Source: Capronia americana | Taxonomy: Eukaryota > Ascomycota > Eurotiomycetes > Chaetothyriales > Herpotrichiellaceae | Direction of reading: 5' to 3' | DNA: 64,000 bases | NCBI GenBank assembly: GCA_016110215.1 | Contig: JADWQD010000026.1 | Span: 144,308-208,307 of the forward strand | Part shown: piece after piece, positions 32,597 to 43,111 of the stretch | How positions within the stretch are numbered: position 1 is the stretch's first letter | Layout of the letters: every line of letters starts with the position of its first letter | Made by a program: the position numbers and the translations under genes | The notes under the pieces: model-generated | What the model was told of the DNA's origin: nothing | The model's database searches: none | The model's input: only the letters and a program-made list of their open reading frames with translations

Positions 32597-33643
32597 TCAC
32601 TCTGTGTTTAGCTGATCCTTGTTGACAATGCCCATCTTGCCATCCCATATGGCTTCCCGTACTTGCTGTACATCTATGCCTCGAGCATGCAAAACCGTCA
32701 GCCAATCCTGGAACAACAAAGACCTGGAGTCGAAAAAGCATTGATCATGGGTCTGCTGCTCGATGAATCTCTCCACATCAGCACGGCGGATGGTATTGTC
32801 GTACAGCCAAAGAATCTGCGCGGGGGAGAATTTCAGGAACGACTGGACCAGATAAAAGTTCTGCAGGTCACTGCCCCATCCTTGCATGTGCCTGATCCGG
32901 AGTTCTTGCACGGTTGGCTTATTCTGGTCGTGATCAGAGTCGCGGGAATTGTGAAACAGGTCCCCGTATGCTGACCAGATTGACTCTAACGGGCGGAGAT
33001 GCGGGTATTGTAGAGAAAGGTGGTACCTTTGGGCATCTTCCGGAATGCGCGAGTACACTTCTCCATCTGTGGGACAGATCTCGGTGGCAAGCAGCTGCTC
33101 CAGCATGCCCCGCAAGTCCTCCACTTCAAAGAGCTCATCGTTCGACCACGAGCGTAGCAGTTGGAGTCGCTCCGATGCGGCAGTCAAATCTGTGCGTGGA
33201 ATACGGTATGGGAACTGGTTAAAGGCTTTTGCATAACTCCACATCCGGTAGATTGCGCGTCGCAGTCGTCGAGCTTCGTGCACATCCAGAAACCGGCGTT
33301 GCGCGCTTTCAGCACCAGGCCACCTGAATTTGGGATACAAGTCGACATAGCGCCGTGCCACACGAGCCACGGCCGTGACTTGGGACAGCAGAGCGAATGA
33401 CAATGGTGGAGTCCGTCGCACATGCAGCAATTGGTTGTCATTCTGTGTCAATAGTTGTATAATGTCTTCAACCGGTCCATCCGTCTCGTCGATGGCGCGG
33501 AAGAACAGTGTCAATTTCTGAGATTTAGAAAGTATTTTGTAGAAGTAGCGGCATGTGAGGGAGAGGCTGATGATATCGGGAACAGAGGAAAGAGATTCGA
33601 ATATCCGAGCGAGGAGTTCGGGTGCCAGGTCTTGCATGGCCAT
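32597..33643 (-). CDS. F-box protein
   Basis: One exon of 348 aa starting MAMQDLAPELLARIFESL; an upstream in-frame extension is rejected because the domain begins right after this Met and the extension is not protein-like. Residues about 4-45 form an F-box (LAPELLARIFESLSSVPDII, then LSLTCRYFYKIL), the Skp1-binding module of SCF ubiquitin ligases. The remaining 300 residues carry helical, Trp/Arg-rich sequence seen in many fungal F-box proteins of unknown target (YPKFRWPGAESAQRRFLDVH, RRLRRAIYRMWSYAKAFNQF). No WD40, LRR or kelch repeats are visible, so the substrate cannot be guessed. It converges on BVMO 1 across 255 bp. Confidence 0.85.
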   Translation of the reverse strand: MAMQDLAPELLARIFESLSSVPDIISLSLTCRYFYKILSKSQKLTLFFRAIDETDGPVEDIIQLLTQNDNQLLHVRRTPPLSFALLSQVTAVARVARRYVDLYPKFRWPGAESAQRRFLDVHEARRLRRAIYRMWSYAKAFNQFPYRIPRTDLTAASERLQLLRSWSNDELFEVEDLRGMLEQLLATEICPTDGEVYSRIPEDAQRYHLSLQYPHLRPLESIWSAYGDLFHNSRDSDHDQNKPTVQELRIRHMQGWGSDLQNFYLVQSFLKFSPAQILWLYDNTIRRADVERFIEQQTHDQCFFDSRSLLFQDWLTVLHARGIDVQQVREAIWDGKMGIVNKDQLNTE

Positions 33644-34700
33644 GATTCTGTGATTGTTAGCCAGCGATCTCCAACTAGTTCTAGGTGACCTACGTCGGTT
33701 TTTGCAATTAGATGTGTGCGGACAAATTGTGGTATGCAGCGATATGCTGCAACGGCTCGATGGATTCAAACAATCAGGACCCCGACATTGGGGCTATCCA
33801 GAACAGTCATATGAGCGTAGGTGTTGGTGGAAGTAGATGGATGGAGCTTCTGAGTGCTGCTCCGCCGCAGCGAGCAGCACAAGGACATTGCATCCATCCC
33901 GTCGGAAGGGGAATGAAATGCAAGTAACCCTGGGTCATATACCAACAGGACGAAGGAACCAGGCTGCGAGAAGAGAATGAGGAGAGATGTCTGGTCTGGG
34001 GAAAGGGCGGTCTAGGTCTTGGCAAGGCTATCGAGTCCGTCATTTCAGGTGGATAAGATTCGGTTCAAAGACATATCAGAGAGAAGTGGTGTTGGAATTG
34101 TTTCTCGTGACTTCCAAGAAGAGGCCAGTTGCCTACAAGAAGCAAGGCCGGCTTCAAACACATTCAGCCGTTCCGAGCCAGTTGCAACTGTCTCTCGCGT
34201 GGCATGCTATATGTGCCGCTGGGCTTGCGGAAAAGGAGTGAAGGACACTCAAATATCCCTCCAGCGATGTATCTGGTCCCCCAAATGCAGCGTTCTTGGG
34301 AAGGAGTCCACGCAACCTCCCTCGCCCTGCAGTTTTGGTCCTTACTCTTGCGGAAGCGCCGAGGTCTGGATTCCCATGCAAGTCCTCATCGTGTCATCTC
34401 TCGTGGTGGCAGCACAATGGCGTTGATCATGGTGTTGGATCCGTACGAAGCTCCAAAATTCCACGCCATGCTATCCACACCCGTGAAGGTCATCGGCTCT
34501 GTCCGTCTCTTCAACCGTCTCTAGGACAACTGCAGCGCCTCGTAGCGAATGCTGGCGATCGCCTGCGAGTTCAGGAGGAGAGCGAGGCGGCTCCTTTGGA
34601 TTTTGTGACAGCATTAGTAGCTCCCAGGATCATATAACCGATGAGGCTTCTGCAAGCTGATCTGGGTGTGCATGTTGCTTCTCAGCACGTCTCCTCGGGC
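33644..34700. other. intergenic region between BRX1 and the F-box gene
   Basis: Both flanking genes are on the minus strand, so this holds the BRX1 terminator and the F-box promoter. Overlapping frames at 34019-34637 on the plus strand have no motif and look random. Nothing else recognised. Confidence 0.5.
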
Positions 34701-35762
34701 TCACCCAAACAATGCTGCGTTGTCTGTTGCTGATCGCTTCCTCTTTGACCCAGTATTCAGGCCCAATGTCTTCCTCTTGACAGCCAAATCTTCTGCACCA
34801 CCTCTTCGATCCGCGTATCTGTTGGCTCTGCGTGCTCTCGTCTCCGCTCGAAGAGCATTAGGACTGACAAACTGCTTGTTCTCGAAGATGACGGGACCAC
34901 CGAAGCTACCCTCCAGGATGACCACCGGAGTAAGCACAAACCGCGGCCCGATTTCGACCAGCGACATATCGCCTCCCTTGACATGTTCTTTGTCGGGTTT
35001 GCCGGGCTCATTCTCGCGGATCTCGTAGACCCGAATCCAGATCTTGCCATCAAGTCCGTATATTCCAATGACCCGGTCAACGAAGGGCTTCATCCCACGC
35101 ACGCCCTTTGGCGGCACACAGAACACTCCACGAAACATCTCCCGCAACAGCGATCGGTATTCCTGACCCGGGATCTCTTCGTCAAAGCTCTTGTCGAAGA
35201 CCACAATACCCCTTCCACCCTTCAGGCAGTTGCCCCCGAATCCCAACTCGGCCATAGTATGCATATTCGTCACACTGAATTTGACGGTAGGCCCGTTGGG
35301 GGCATGCGCAAGCCAAAGGTACAAGTCTTGTCCACGTTTGCGCGCTTCAAGAAAGAAGATGTAGTTGCAAGAGTTCAGATCGGCGAGGCCGTTGAGAGCA
35401 GAGTTGTAGTTATTGGAGGATTTGGTGTCAAGCTTCGTATCTTTGTAAGTGTGAGGAAGGAGGGAATGGAGGTCGTTCAAAAGATGTCGGTGTCTGAACA
35501 TGTTAGTGGAGTCTCACTTGCAGGCCTGAGATATCGTGTACCTGTATGAAACCCCGCGCGAAGTGAGCATCAGAATCCGGTTTCTGATCTCTGACGGCAG
35601 TTGTGAAAGACCATTGCTCTTCGTCTGCTTTGTCGCCTTTCCCTCTTCGCCGGACGATTCGGCGCGGACAGTGCTGCTGCTCGCCGCAGACGCCTCTGAG
35701 CCTTCCTCGTCGGAGTCGAATTCGTTGCCGGAGCGCATGGCTGATCTGTAAGCGGATGCCAT
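34701..35762 (-). CDS. BRX1: Ribosome biogenesis protein BRX1 (Brix domain)
   Basis: Exons 35542-35762 and 34701-35493 (intron 35494-35541, 48 bp) give 337 aa. Brx1 is a nucleolar factor for 60S subunit assembly that works with Ebp2. The N-terminal 60 residues are acidic and Ser-rich. The Brix domain starts at RNRILMLTSRGVSYRHRHLL, which is formed across the splice, and continues with NDLHSLLPHTYKDTKLDTKS, LADLNSCNYIFFLEARKRG, LYLWLAHAPNGPTVKFSV, NCLKGGRGIVVFDKSFDE and DGKIWIRVYEI. The basic C-terminal tail ends KRKRSATDNAALFG. All family landmarks are in order and the length is usual. The start ATG at 35762 lies in a good context (ACCATGGCA). Confidence 0.95.
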
Positions 35763-35904
35763 GGTTGAAGGGGAGTGCAGGATTGAGGTCACGTCTCCGG
35801 TGGGAACTCAAGAATCAACGGGTCGCGATCAGAAAATATCAGGTACGTACAGAAAATATTTCTGCGGCGAATTCCGCAATGGACCCAAAATGTGGAGAAG
35901 ATTC

Positions 35905-35931
35905 AGCCTTGCCAGCCTTGCCAGCCTTGCG
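35905..35931. repeat. 3 x 9-bp tandem repeat in BRX1 promoter
   Basis: CAGCCTTGC is repeated three times without interruption, 143-169 bp upstream of the BRX1 start codon. It may be chance or a small regulatory array. Confidence 0.6.
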
Positions 35932-36007
35932 TACGAAAGATCGACTACTATGACTCGTACGCAACATATCGACTTCGTGCAAAAATTGTTACATTACCTC
36001 CTCCGCA

Positions 36008-38461
36008 TCAGCTCTGAAGCTCTGGCACAGGCCAGCTCACATGCCACCGGTTTCCTTCACCCACTGGCGGAATCTCCACCTTCAGACTCGCGATGGTCGC
36101 TGCTGAACCAGATGTCTTGGTTTGCAGGAGTTTGCCCAGCGTGGTGACCACAATTGCTGTACCTATGCACGCTTTCATTGAGTTCCGTACATCTTGCGTC
36201 CATTCCCGCTCCACTACAGAGCCTGGTGGCTTGCTCGTTCCTTGGGGGCCCATTTGTACTTTGGACTCTCCCGGCTGAAGAGGGTTGAAATTCCAGCCAC
36301 CTTTCAACACCTCTTCCCACGCCTTTCTGGCCGTGTGGATCAAACTGGAGGCTTGTGCGACCAGAGACTCATCCGAGAGTCCCTGTAACGATGACGATTG
36401 CTGGGCCACGTCCATACTGATCGGTTCAGGAATGGATAGATGAAGGAAAGGTCGCATTCTAAGCTCGTATCGTAATGCATCAGACGCATATGCAACGGCG
36501 GACCTGCGAAAGTGGCCATGGCGCTCAAGGACCGTGAAGACTCTGTGAAGCGCCTTTGCCATGGCTTCTACGGCTTTGAGCCAGGTGAAATGGCGATACA
36601 GCAGCTTGAGTGTTGTCTGTACATCTTGTTGTCCGGACGAACTCGAGCGTTGTTGGGACGCAACGAAGAACGTAATCCTCTCCAGATGGTTGAGATGGGT
36701 GCTTGAGAGAAAGGACAGGTACCAGTACATGCCCGCAAACTCGTGGGGAGCGTAGATGGAGAGTTCAAAGCCCATCTGAAGAACGGTTCGGAGCTGGACA
36801 AGTTTGTAGTGATACACCCAACTGCTGAATGAGTACGAGAAGGTGGGTTCTTCACCAGCCGGGTACGGTATGGCTGGTTCGTGGAGGATGGACTGGATCA
36901 GCCCATCTAGTTCTTCTGCCTCCGCTTGAATCTGATCCCACTCGAGAGCTGCATGGCACATGGTGCGTCTCACCCGACAACGATTGAGACACAGCGTACG
37001 GAAGATATTGATAAATGAGTGGCTGCATCGACTCACAAACAAGTCAACTCGAGACCCAAGCTCCATTTGCTGGTCCTCTGGAAGACCATTTAAGTGGCTG
37101 GGGTTGAATAATGCTTCCGTGGGCGTCACAAGAGAACGAATGTCGTTGATGACGAAGTCCTTGATGGCGAACCGGCCAATTACCACTTCGTTGATGCTCA
37201 GGAAGGATTGAAGGAGAGCTCGGACATACACAGCCGGCTGTGATTCCTGCGCCATGAAGTTCTGGTAGGCAACCAGAAGATCACAACTGGAGGAGATGTC
37301 GAGCATTTGAAAGGCGGTAGTGGCATCAGTAAACAGCTTGTGGAGGAACGAGAAGGCTTTGTCCTTCTCGACCACGATCATTGGTCTTGGAGGCACGCTA
37401 CTCGCTAGTCGTCGTTGTATCTTGAGGGTGAATGCGACGGCAGAGGTTGGTCGTCCAAGAAAGGCGGTATTCTCAATCGTCCTGATCAATGCAAGATCTC
37501 TCTCCAGATTCGAGAGACTCAGGCGCGCTCCATAGTCGCATTCGTGGAAGAGCTTCAGGATGGCAGAGCGTGCATCGATTCTGCTCGTCAATGCGCCGGT
37601 CAAATCTGAGGCAAGCTGGCAGTTATCGAGCCACGTGCGAGCGGATTCCAACGAGTCCATCACTTCACCGACCGAGAAATTGTGTAGCAGTGGGCGATTG
37701 AAGATCTGCGTGGCAAAGTCTTCTTCCTTGATTCAGTCAGGTATAAAGGCCGCCCATGGATCCATGGCAAAACGCGTACCTCGTAGTAGTGCTGACTCGT
37801 CACCATTGACAGAACCAGATTGCAACATTTGATCAAGGCCAGACAGTAAGGTTGGAAGACATCGCGCAGTAACGAAGGGACGGCCGCTGGAACTGGATCA
37901 TGTCGCCAGAAACTTGCGTCAGACAGTCGCTTCGGCTCTGGCCACAGTAGTCGTTCAATGTGGACCGACGTGAAGAGAGTCTGGGACAGTGGATAGCCCG
38001 TCTGCCATGCTACCTGAATGACAGTCATTAACCCTTCCACAAAACGCGATGAGCCACTGGCCTCCCGGTACATCAATTCATCCATCAGCCATATGATCTC
38101 CTCTGCCGACAAGGGCTTCGTAGGGTCGAATTCCTCTTCGCTGTCGGGGTCGAAGGCAGTACATCCGCTGTCCATTTTGGGGTCTCCAATCTATAAAATC
38201 GTCAAGGTGCGTGGTCAGCTTGCGCTGGTCCTGCCTACCTCCAAGGCACTAACAGCCTCGAACAATGTGAAGTGATCATCTTTGACCAGCTTGCCGGCCG
38301 CCAATTCTGCACCTGCTGTCAGCCTTGAGGAAGTCCATTCGGAGGGCCAACAGACTTGAGGCAGCGCTGCTGAATTCTCTGGTTATCTCGTTTAGCTGAA
38401 TATTCGGATGGATGATCCGTGTGTGCACCATTGCGTCGACTGGTTCTTCAGATGAGATCAA
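36008..38461 (-). CDS. MAK10: NatC N-terminal acetyltransferase auxiliary subunit MAK10 (NAA35)
   Basis: Exons 38356-38461, 38239-38306, 37780-38190 and 36008-37726 give 767 aa. Mak10 is the large auxiliary subunit of NatC, which acetylates the N-termini of proteins such as Arl3. The spliced N-terminus is diagnostic: EITREFSSAASKLAAGKLVK across intron 1, then DDHFTLFEAVSALEIGDPKM across intron 2, followed by DSGC. Later landmarks are MDELMYREASGSSRFVEG, YEEEDFATQIFNRPLL across intron 3, and the helical C-terminal half. Intron 1 (49 bp) has the weak donor GTCTGT; intron 3 ends in AAG. Each join is forced by the family sequence. The first Met (38461) is the likeliest start; a second in-frame Met occurs 10 codons later. 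A MITE-like inverted repeat begins 37 bp upstream. Confidence 0.92.
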
Positions 38462-38497
38462 GGGCGGAAGGCTGGCGTGAATGAATTCGAGGCTTTG

Positions 38498-38728
38498 CAG
38501 TCATCGGCGGAAACCCAAACAGGCCGGGCAACATTGCCGAGTGCGTCCTTACAACTACTGTATTATCGCAGCTGGAGTAAGCTATTCTTACAGTCATCGG
38601 CCAAAAGCCAAAATGGCCGGCGTATTACTACGTGCATGCACAGACATAGCTATCCAGAGCTCTTAAATATACAGTCGTTGCTATGCTCCAAACCGCTGGT
38701 CGGCCTTTTGGTTTTTCGCCGATGACTG
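38498..38728. repeat. MITE-like inverted-repeat element in MAK10 promoter
   Basis: A 31-bp end beginning CAGTCATCGGCGGAAACC at 38498 is matched in inverted orientation at 38698-38728 (reverse complement begins CAGTCATCGGCGAAAAACC). A third, direct copy lies inside at 38591-38620 (CAGTCATCGGCCAAAAGCC). No frame for a transposase is present and no clear target-site duplication was found; the internal copy is preceded by TA. The structure fits a decayed miniature inverted-repeat transposable element, perhaps two nested copies. Confidence 0.6.
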
Positions 38729-38925
38729 AACAGTCCCACACATCAGAGAAGTCATGAGTGGCTCTCCTCCAAGTACCAGATCATCCTGGGGGGAGTGTGA
38801 CGATACGCCATGGATGTGGCTAGGACAGTCCTCACCTGAGACACCACCTGGTGCAAGTGCTCATGTTCAATTCTTCCGTCTTCCGTCTTCCATTCTCCTT
38901 TCCCCTGTCCCCCTTCCCTACTTTT

Positions 38926-41025
38926 CTAGGCTGGCGGGCCAGAGCCAGTCTGGGTGGAGCGTCCTACTTCCGAAACCAACTCGACTCGGTGTTCTGTACC
39001 TTTGCTGTTCGAGCCTTGGCTAATCTTTTCCGAAAATTGGTCCCGTGTCGCCGTCGAGACAATGTCAACTTCTCCGCCGTCTTCGAGCCTTGGAGCGCCG
39101 GTGTTCGGTTCGGCAAAGATTCGGTCCAGCTCCTCGAGTGCCACACCAGAGGTCTAACATATTCCGGTCATGAGCATCTTTTCTTTCCGCAGAAGACCGG
39201 GAAATGCCGACTTACCTCGGGCAAAAAGAAATACAGATAGACTGTGTGTGCGATCCCCATAGCAGCAAAGACGAGATAGTATTTCCACCCAATCGTTCGC
39301 GAGGCGACTGGTTGTAGCTCAAGCCAGAGCACATCCACAAGTAAGAGTGAACCAATACTGATACATGCAGCTTCTCCGCGAATGTGCGAGGGGAAAATTT
39401 CCGAAATGACGGTGAATTGATTCACATCGATCATGGAGCCGTAGCTGAGGTGGGAAATATTAGCAACAGAACGAAGACCAAATGGTTCAGGAGATCGGTG
39501 GCACGAGAGACACGTAGGTGATATGCGAAGCCAAGAGCGTGTCTCAAGAAAGGAGGCATGTATGGTCTTACCCGGCAACATAGAGAAACAAAAAGACCAC
39601 GGATGCAGCTGCATACCCCTTGGAAGGAGTGTTGTTGTACTTGCCGATCAGGCCGGTAGCCACGATGAAGCAGCCAACGGTGCAAGCGAAACCCCAGACT
39701 GTTGGTCGGTCAGAGCTGGGCTTGGTAGCAAAGGATACGCTCCTACTTACCCAATGCTGGACGTCTTCCGGTGCGGTCAGAGGTCCAGGCACCCACCGCG
39801 TTGGCAATCATCGCGACAGTGCTCCACACCGCTGCGATCATGAGAGACATTGAGCCAGTCAGACCAAGCGACTGGTAGAGCAGGACATTGTAGTTGTTGA
39901 TGACCAGGATACCGCAGTTCTGGCCACCGGTGGCGAGCATCAAGGCCAAGATGAATCTCGTGCGGTATGTCTTCTTGGTCAGAAGCTGCCAACGGCCCCC
40001 CGAGATTTTGACGGCGCGGTCTGCCTCGGTCTTTTGCACCACGAGGTCGAGTTCGCGGTGTGCAAATGTATCTTCGACATCGCTCGGGTCATGGTGCAAG
40101 CGACAAAGGATCATCAGTGCCTGATCGTTGCGGCCCATTTGCACCAGCCAGCGAGGACTCTCGGGAACTAGGTGAAATGATCAGTTTGGTCCTGCCATTC
40201 GTACCGTAACATGGTAGAGAACGTGTCCACAGTCGACGTACTTAGTAGGGTCCCAATAAGCAGGAGCAGCGCCCACAGGGCGAAGATGGCGTTGGGAAAT
40301 CGCCAGCCGAAAGTTGAACCGGTGGCATAAACACAGCCGAAGCTACAAGCAACTCTGCGTCAGTGAAGAGGCCTACCTCGATGGAAACCTTGACCGGACT
40401 CACCCGATCCAAGCTGCAAGGGCGTAGCCCAAGTTGATGAACGTCCCGTGGGCGCCAGCCATGAGTCCGCGTGAGTGAGGCGGAGCCACTTCTGAATAAT
40501 AGATTGGCATCCCGGCAAGAAGCATACCAACCGGGATCCCTGTCAAGACCCTGCCAGCCAGGTACTGCAGAAGATTCTGTTTAGAAGATGATGTTTCCAA
40601 TTCGCAAAGTCCGAAGCAGTATGACTGACCATGCCAGGATTGACAGCGCCGCCCTGCACAGCACCACCGATGACGCCAACGATGGCAGCAATGCGGAATG
40701 TGCTAACACGGCCCAAAGCGTCCACCATCCAGGCTGCCAGTAGACATCCAATGAAGCCTGCGCCGAAGAATGTCCCGTTTGCGGCGCCGATGATGGTTCC
40801 GGTGTAGTCATATCGCGGGTCGCTGGGATCCTGAACCAGATTCATTGTAGCATAAAAGGTAGGTTGGCCTAAAGTGTTACCAATCACCGCCAGGCCATAC
40901 CCCGTTACCAATGAGCCCACGGCAGCAAAGAGGACAACCTGGGTATCCTCCTGTCAGTCTGGCATATACAGCATCTGTGACATGGTCTCCCTCACAAAGG
41001 TATTGTAGTTCGTGTATGTCTCCAT
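38926..41025 (-). CDS. MFS transporter, sugar-porter type (cluster member)
   Basis: Eight exons: 40996-41025, 40630-40938, 40404-40564, 40242-40342, 39751-40167, 39572-39698, 39216-39444 and 38926-39153, total 533 aa. It is a 12-helix major facilitator of the sugar-porter family. Seen: VVLFAAVGSLVTGYGLAVIG (helix 1), GCLLAAWMVDALGRVSTF (loop 2-3), YLAGRVLTGIPVGMLL and YYSEVAPPHSRG, PESPRWLVQMGRND, TGGQNCGILVINNYNVLLYQ, SDRTGRRPAL and the late block SEIFPSHIRGEAACIS. Each junction restores one of these motifs. The first exon encodes only ten residues. The C-terminal tail is hydrophilic. Its divergent position to SDR 1 and proximity to the regulator suggest it imports the cluster substrate, which need not be a sugar. 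Confidence 0.9.
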
Positions 41026-41643
41026 GGTTTCTTGCAATGTCACAAGACGTAGAAGGGTTTTCGGTTCAGCAGTCGAGAGAGTTGCAGAGAAGACGGTGGG
41101 AAGGGGAAGGAAAATGGAATGGCTAATAAGTCACACCACCACTTCAAGTGAACCCTGATCGAGCAAAGGAAATGATGGAGAGCCTGGGATTTGATCGGGC
41201 CCATGAGGTCGGTCTGAAAAGAATGCCCCTTTTGATCCATATCGGCCAACATTGCTCATGCTACATCCAAGAGGCTGGCCCGCGGAACCTCAACATGGAC
41301 GATCCGAGGTGATGGCCACTTTGGGATAACCAGAAAGGGCTCATGTTCTCCCTAGTGGCAGCCGGACACTTCGACGAGGTCAATTTAGATGCTCATCCAC
41401 CCAACAAATCTCCATGGGGGAGAGACTCGACGAGCTGGAGAGGATGTGGGTACAGGGCAATAGGATTGCCAGATTCGATTCTCCTCGATGGCTGTGGAGC
41501 TGATACGTACCCACTTCCGAATCCCCCCGGACGGAGACAGAATGAAGCCGAGGAGGCTGGGGGGTGAGACAGACCTCGTCAAAATAAAAGCTCGAGTCTC
41601 CAAGGCCGATGTCACGAATTGGCGAGCAAGCGCTTTTCCAAAG
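41026..41643. promoter_or_regulatory. divergent promoter of MFS transporter and SDR 1
   Basis: 618 bp between divergent start codons inside the cluster. CCGAGG occurs at 41304-41309 and 41548-41553. A shared regulatory region is plausible; no gene is supported here. Confidence 0.55.
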
Positions 41644-42822
41644 ATGACGGAAGTTATCATCAACGAAGACGGCATCAAGGATGTCAGGGGTAAAGTGGGA
41701 ATTGTCACCGGTAATCGCTCTCTGCAGTCGATGCCAGTAGACCGACAATTGACCATCAACAGGAGGCGCCAGTGGTATTGGGAAGGCCCTGGTAGAACTG
41801 CTTCATCGAAAAGGGGCGTCGGTCGTCTTTGGCGATCTCAATACTTCGGCTGGCGAAAAGCTAGCCGCCGACCTGGGCCCGTAAGATGAAGACTCAACTA
41901 TCCTGTCGGCGGGGCCGCCGTATCATTATCGCGGACAACTGACGGCTCGTGCACCCTCCAGAGACGTCGACTTCTTGAAAACCAACGTGCTTGTTTGGAA
42001 AGAATTGCTGGGATTGTTCAAATTCGCCCAAGCAAAGTATGGCCAGGTAGACTTGGTATTCGCAAACGCCGGCATCCCCGAGACACAGAGTGTGTTCGAG
42101 GATGTCTACGACGAAAACGGCGACCTTGCGGAACCCCCACTGGCAGTGGTCGATGTCAACCTCAAATCTGTCGCTTTGAGTGAGTCTGGTGACATACGCC
42201 GGTGTCGATCGGACTTTTCTAACGGCGAATCGCAGCTACAAAGTGCGCCCTGTCCTATTTCCAGAAGAACTCGCCGCCTGGAGGTAGCCTGGTCATGACC
42301 TGTTCGACATCGGGCTACAACGAGAGACCAAATCTCCCCATCTACTCGGCAGCGAAACATGGAGTACGTGAGAAGGCCATGCCGGCGTGTGCACCTCTAG
42401 GGAGAGAGGCTGACATCTTCGACGTTAGGTAGCTGGACTGATGAGGGCGCTTCGACATGACGCTCCCAAAAAAGGAATCAGCGTGTCTCTGATTGCTCCC
42501 GGCGGAACAGGTGAACATATACAATGCCCCGTCGGCGAAACTCTTGCTTACTCGACTGTGTACAGAAACCGGTATGCTGGATGAAAATGCTCGGAACTCA
42601 TTCAGATCCCTAGGTATCCCTTTGCAGCGCCCGGAGTATGTGGCAACAGCAGCACTGTGGCTAGCCAGCGATGCCGCGCACAACGGCAAAGGCCTCACCC
42701 TCATTGGGTCGGTGGCCACCGAGGTCGAGGGCCCATTATTGGCGACCCAACCAGCCTGGTACGGACAGTACAACCTGGACGCAGCTGCAAAGGCGGCCAA
42801 TGTAAACTATGTGCGCAAATAG
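41644..42822 (+). CDS. Short-chain dehydrogenase/reductase 1 (cluster member)
   Basis: Six exons: 41644-41710, 41763-41880, 41962-42179, 42236-42363, 42429-42510 and 42566-42822, total 289 aa. It is a classical SDR that should oxidise an alcohol or reduce a ketone with NAD(P). The nucleotide motif TGGASGIG (22-29) is assembled across intron 1. FANAGIPE follows in exon 3, the catalytic Ser is probably S158 in MTCSTSGYNE, and YSAAK supplies Tyr171 and Lys175. The exon 5/6 join gives SLIAPGGTETGML. An Asp after the second strand (VVFGDLN) suggests preference for NAD. The C-terminal tail is long for the class. Its closest paralogue in the window is SDR 2, 6 kb away, with similar exon layout. Confidence 0.9.
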
Positions 42823-43111
42823 GGCAGCGTCGGGAGCTCTACCAGCGAGGAGGAGGAAGTGGAGGCGGCGAATAAAGCCGAGGAAGTTTCCGCAGAAAAT
42901 GAAGCCGATAACCGAGACACCCGCGCACATACCCCCCCTAGAGCTCCTCCGAAACGAGGCTGGTGTGCTCCCCCCCCCGCAGCTCTCCATGGTTTCCTCA
43001 ATCCCGCATTCTCAGCCCCAGATTTCGTGCATGTCTTTCTTCCTCAGATCCGTCGCTCACCGGTTCTGCGTCCCAGAACACTCCCGGTAGCCTTGAGCCC
43101 CGGCAGGCCAC

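Noticed and set aside
33644..33769. 42-residue N-terminal extension of the F-box protein
   Set aside because: Basic, Ser/Cys-rich and not family-like; the F-box begins right after the ATG at 33643.
34019..34637. Overlapping plus-strand frames between BRX1 and the F-box gene
   Set aside because: No recognisable domain and mutually overlapping frames.
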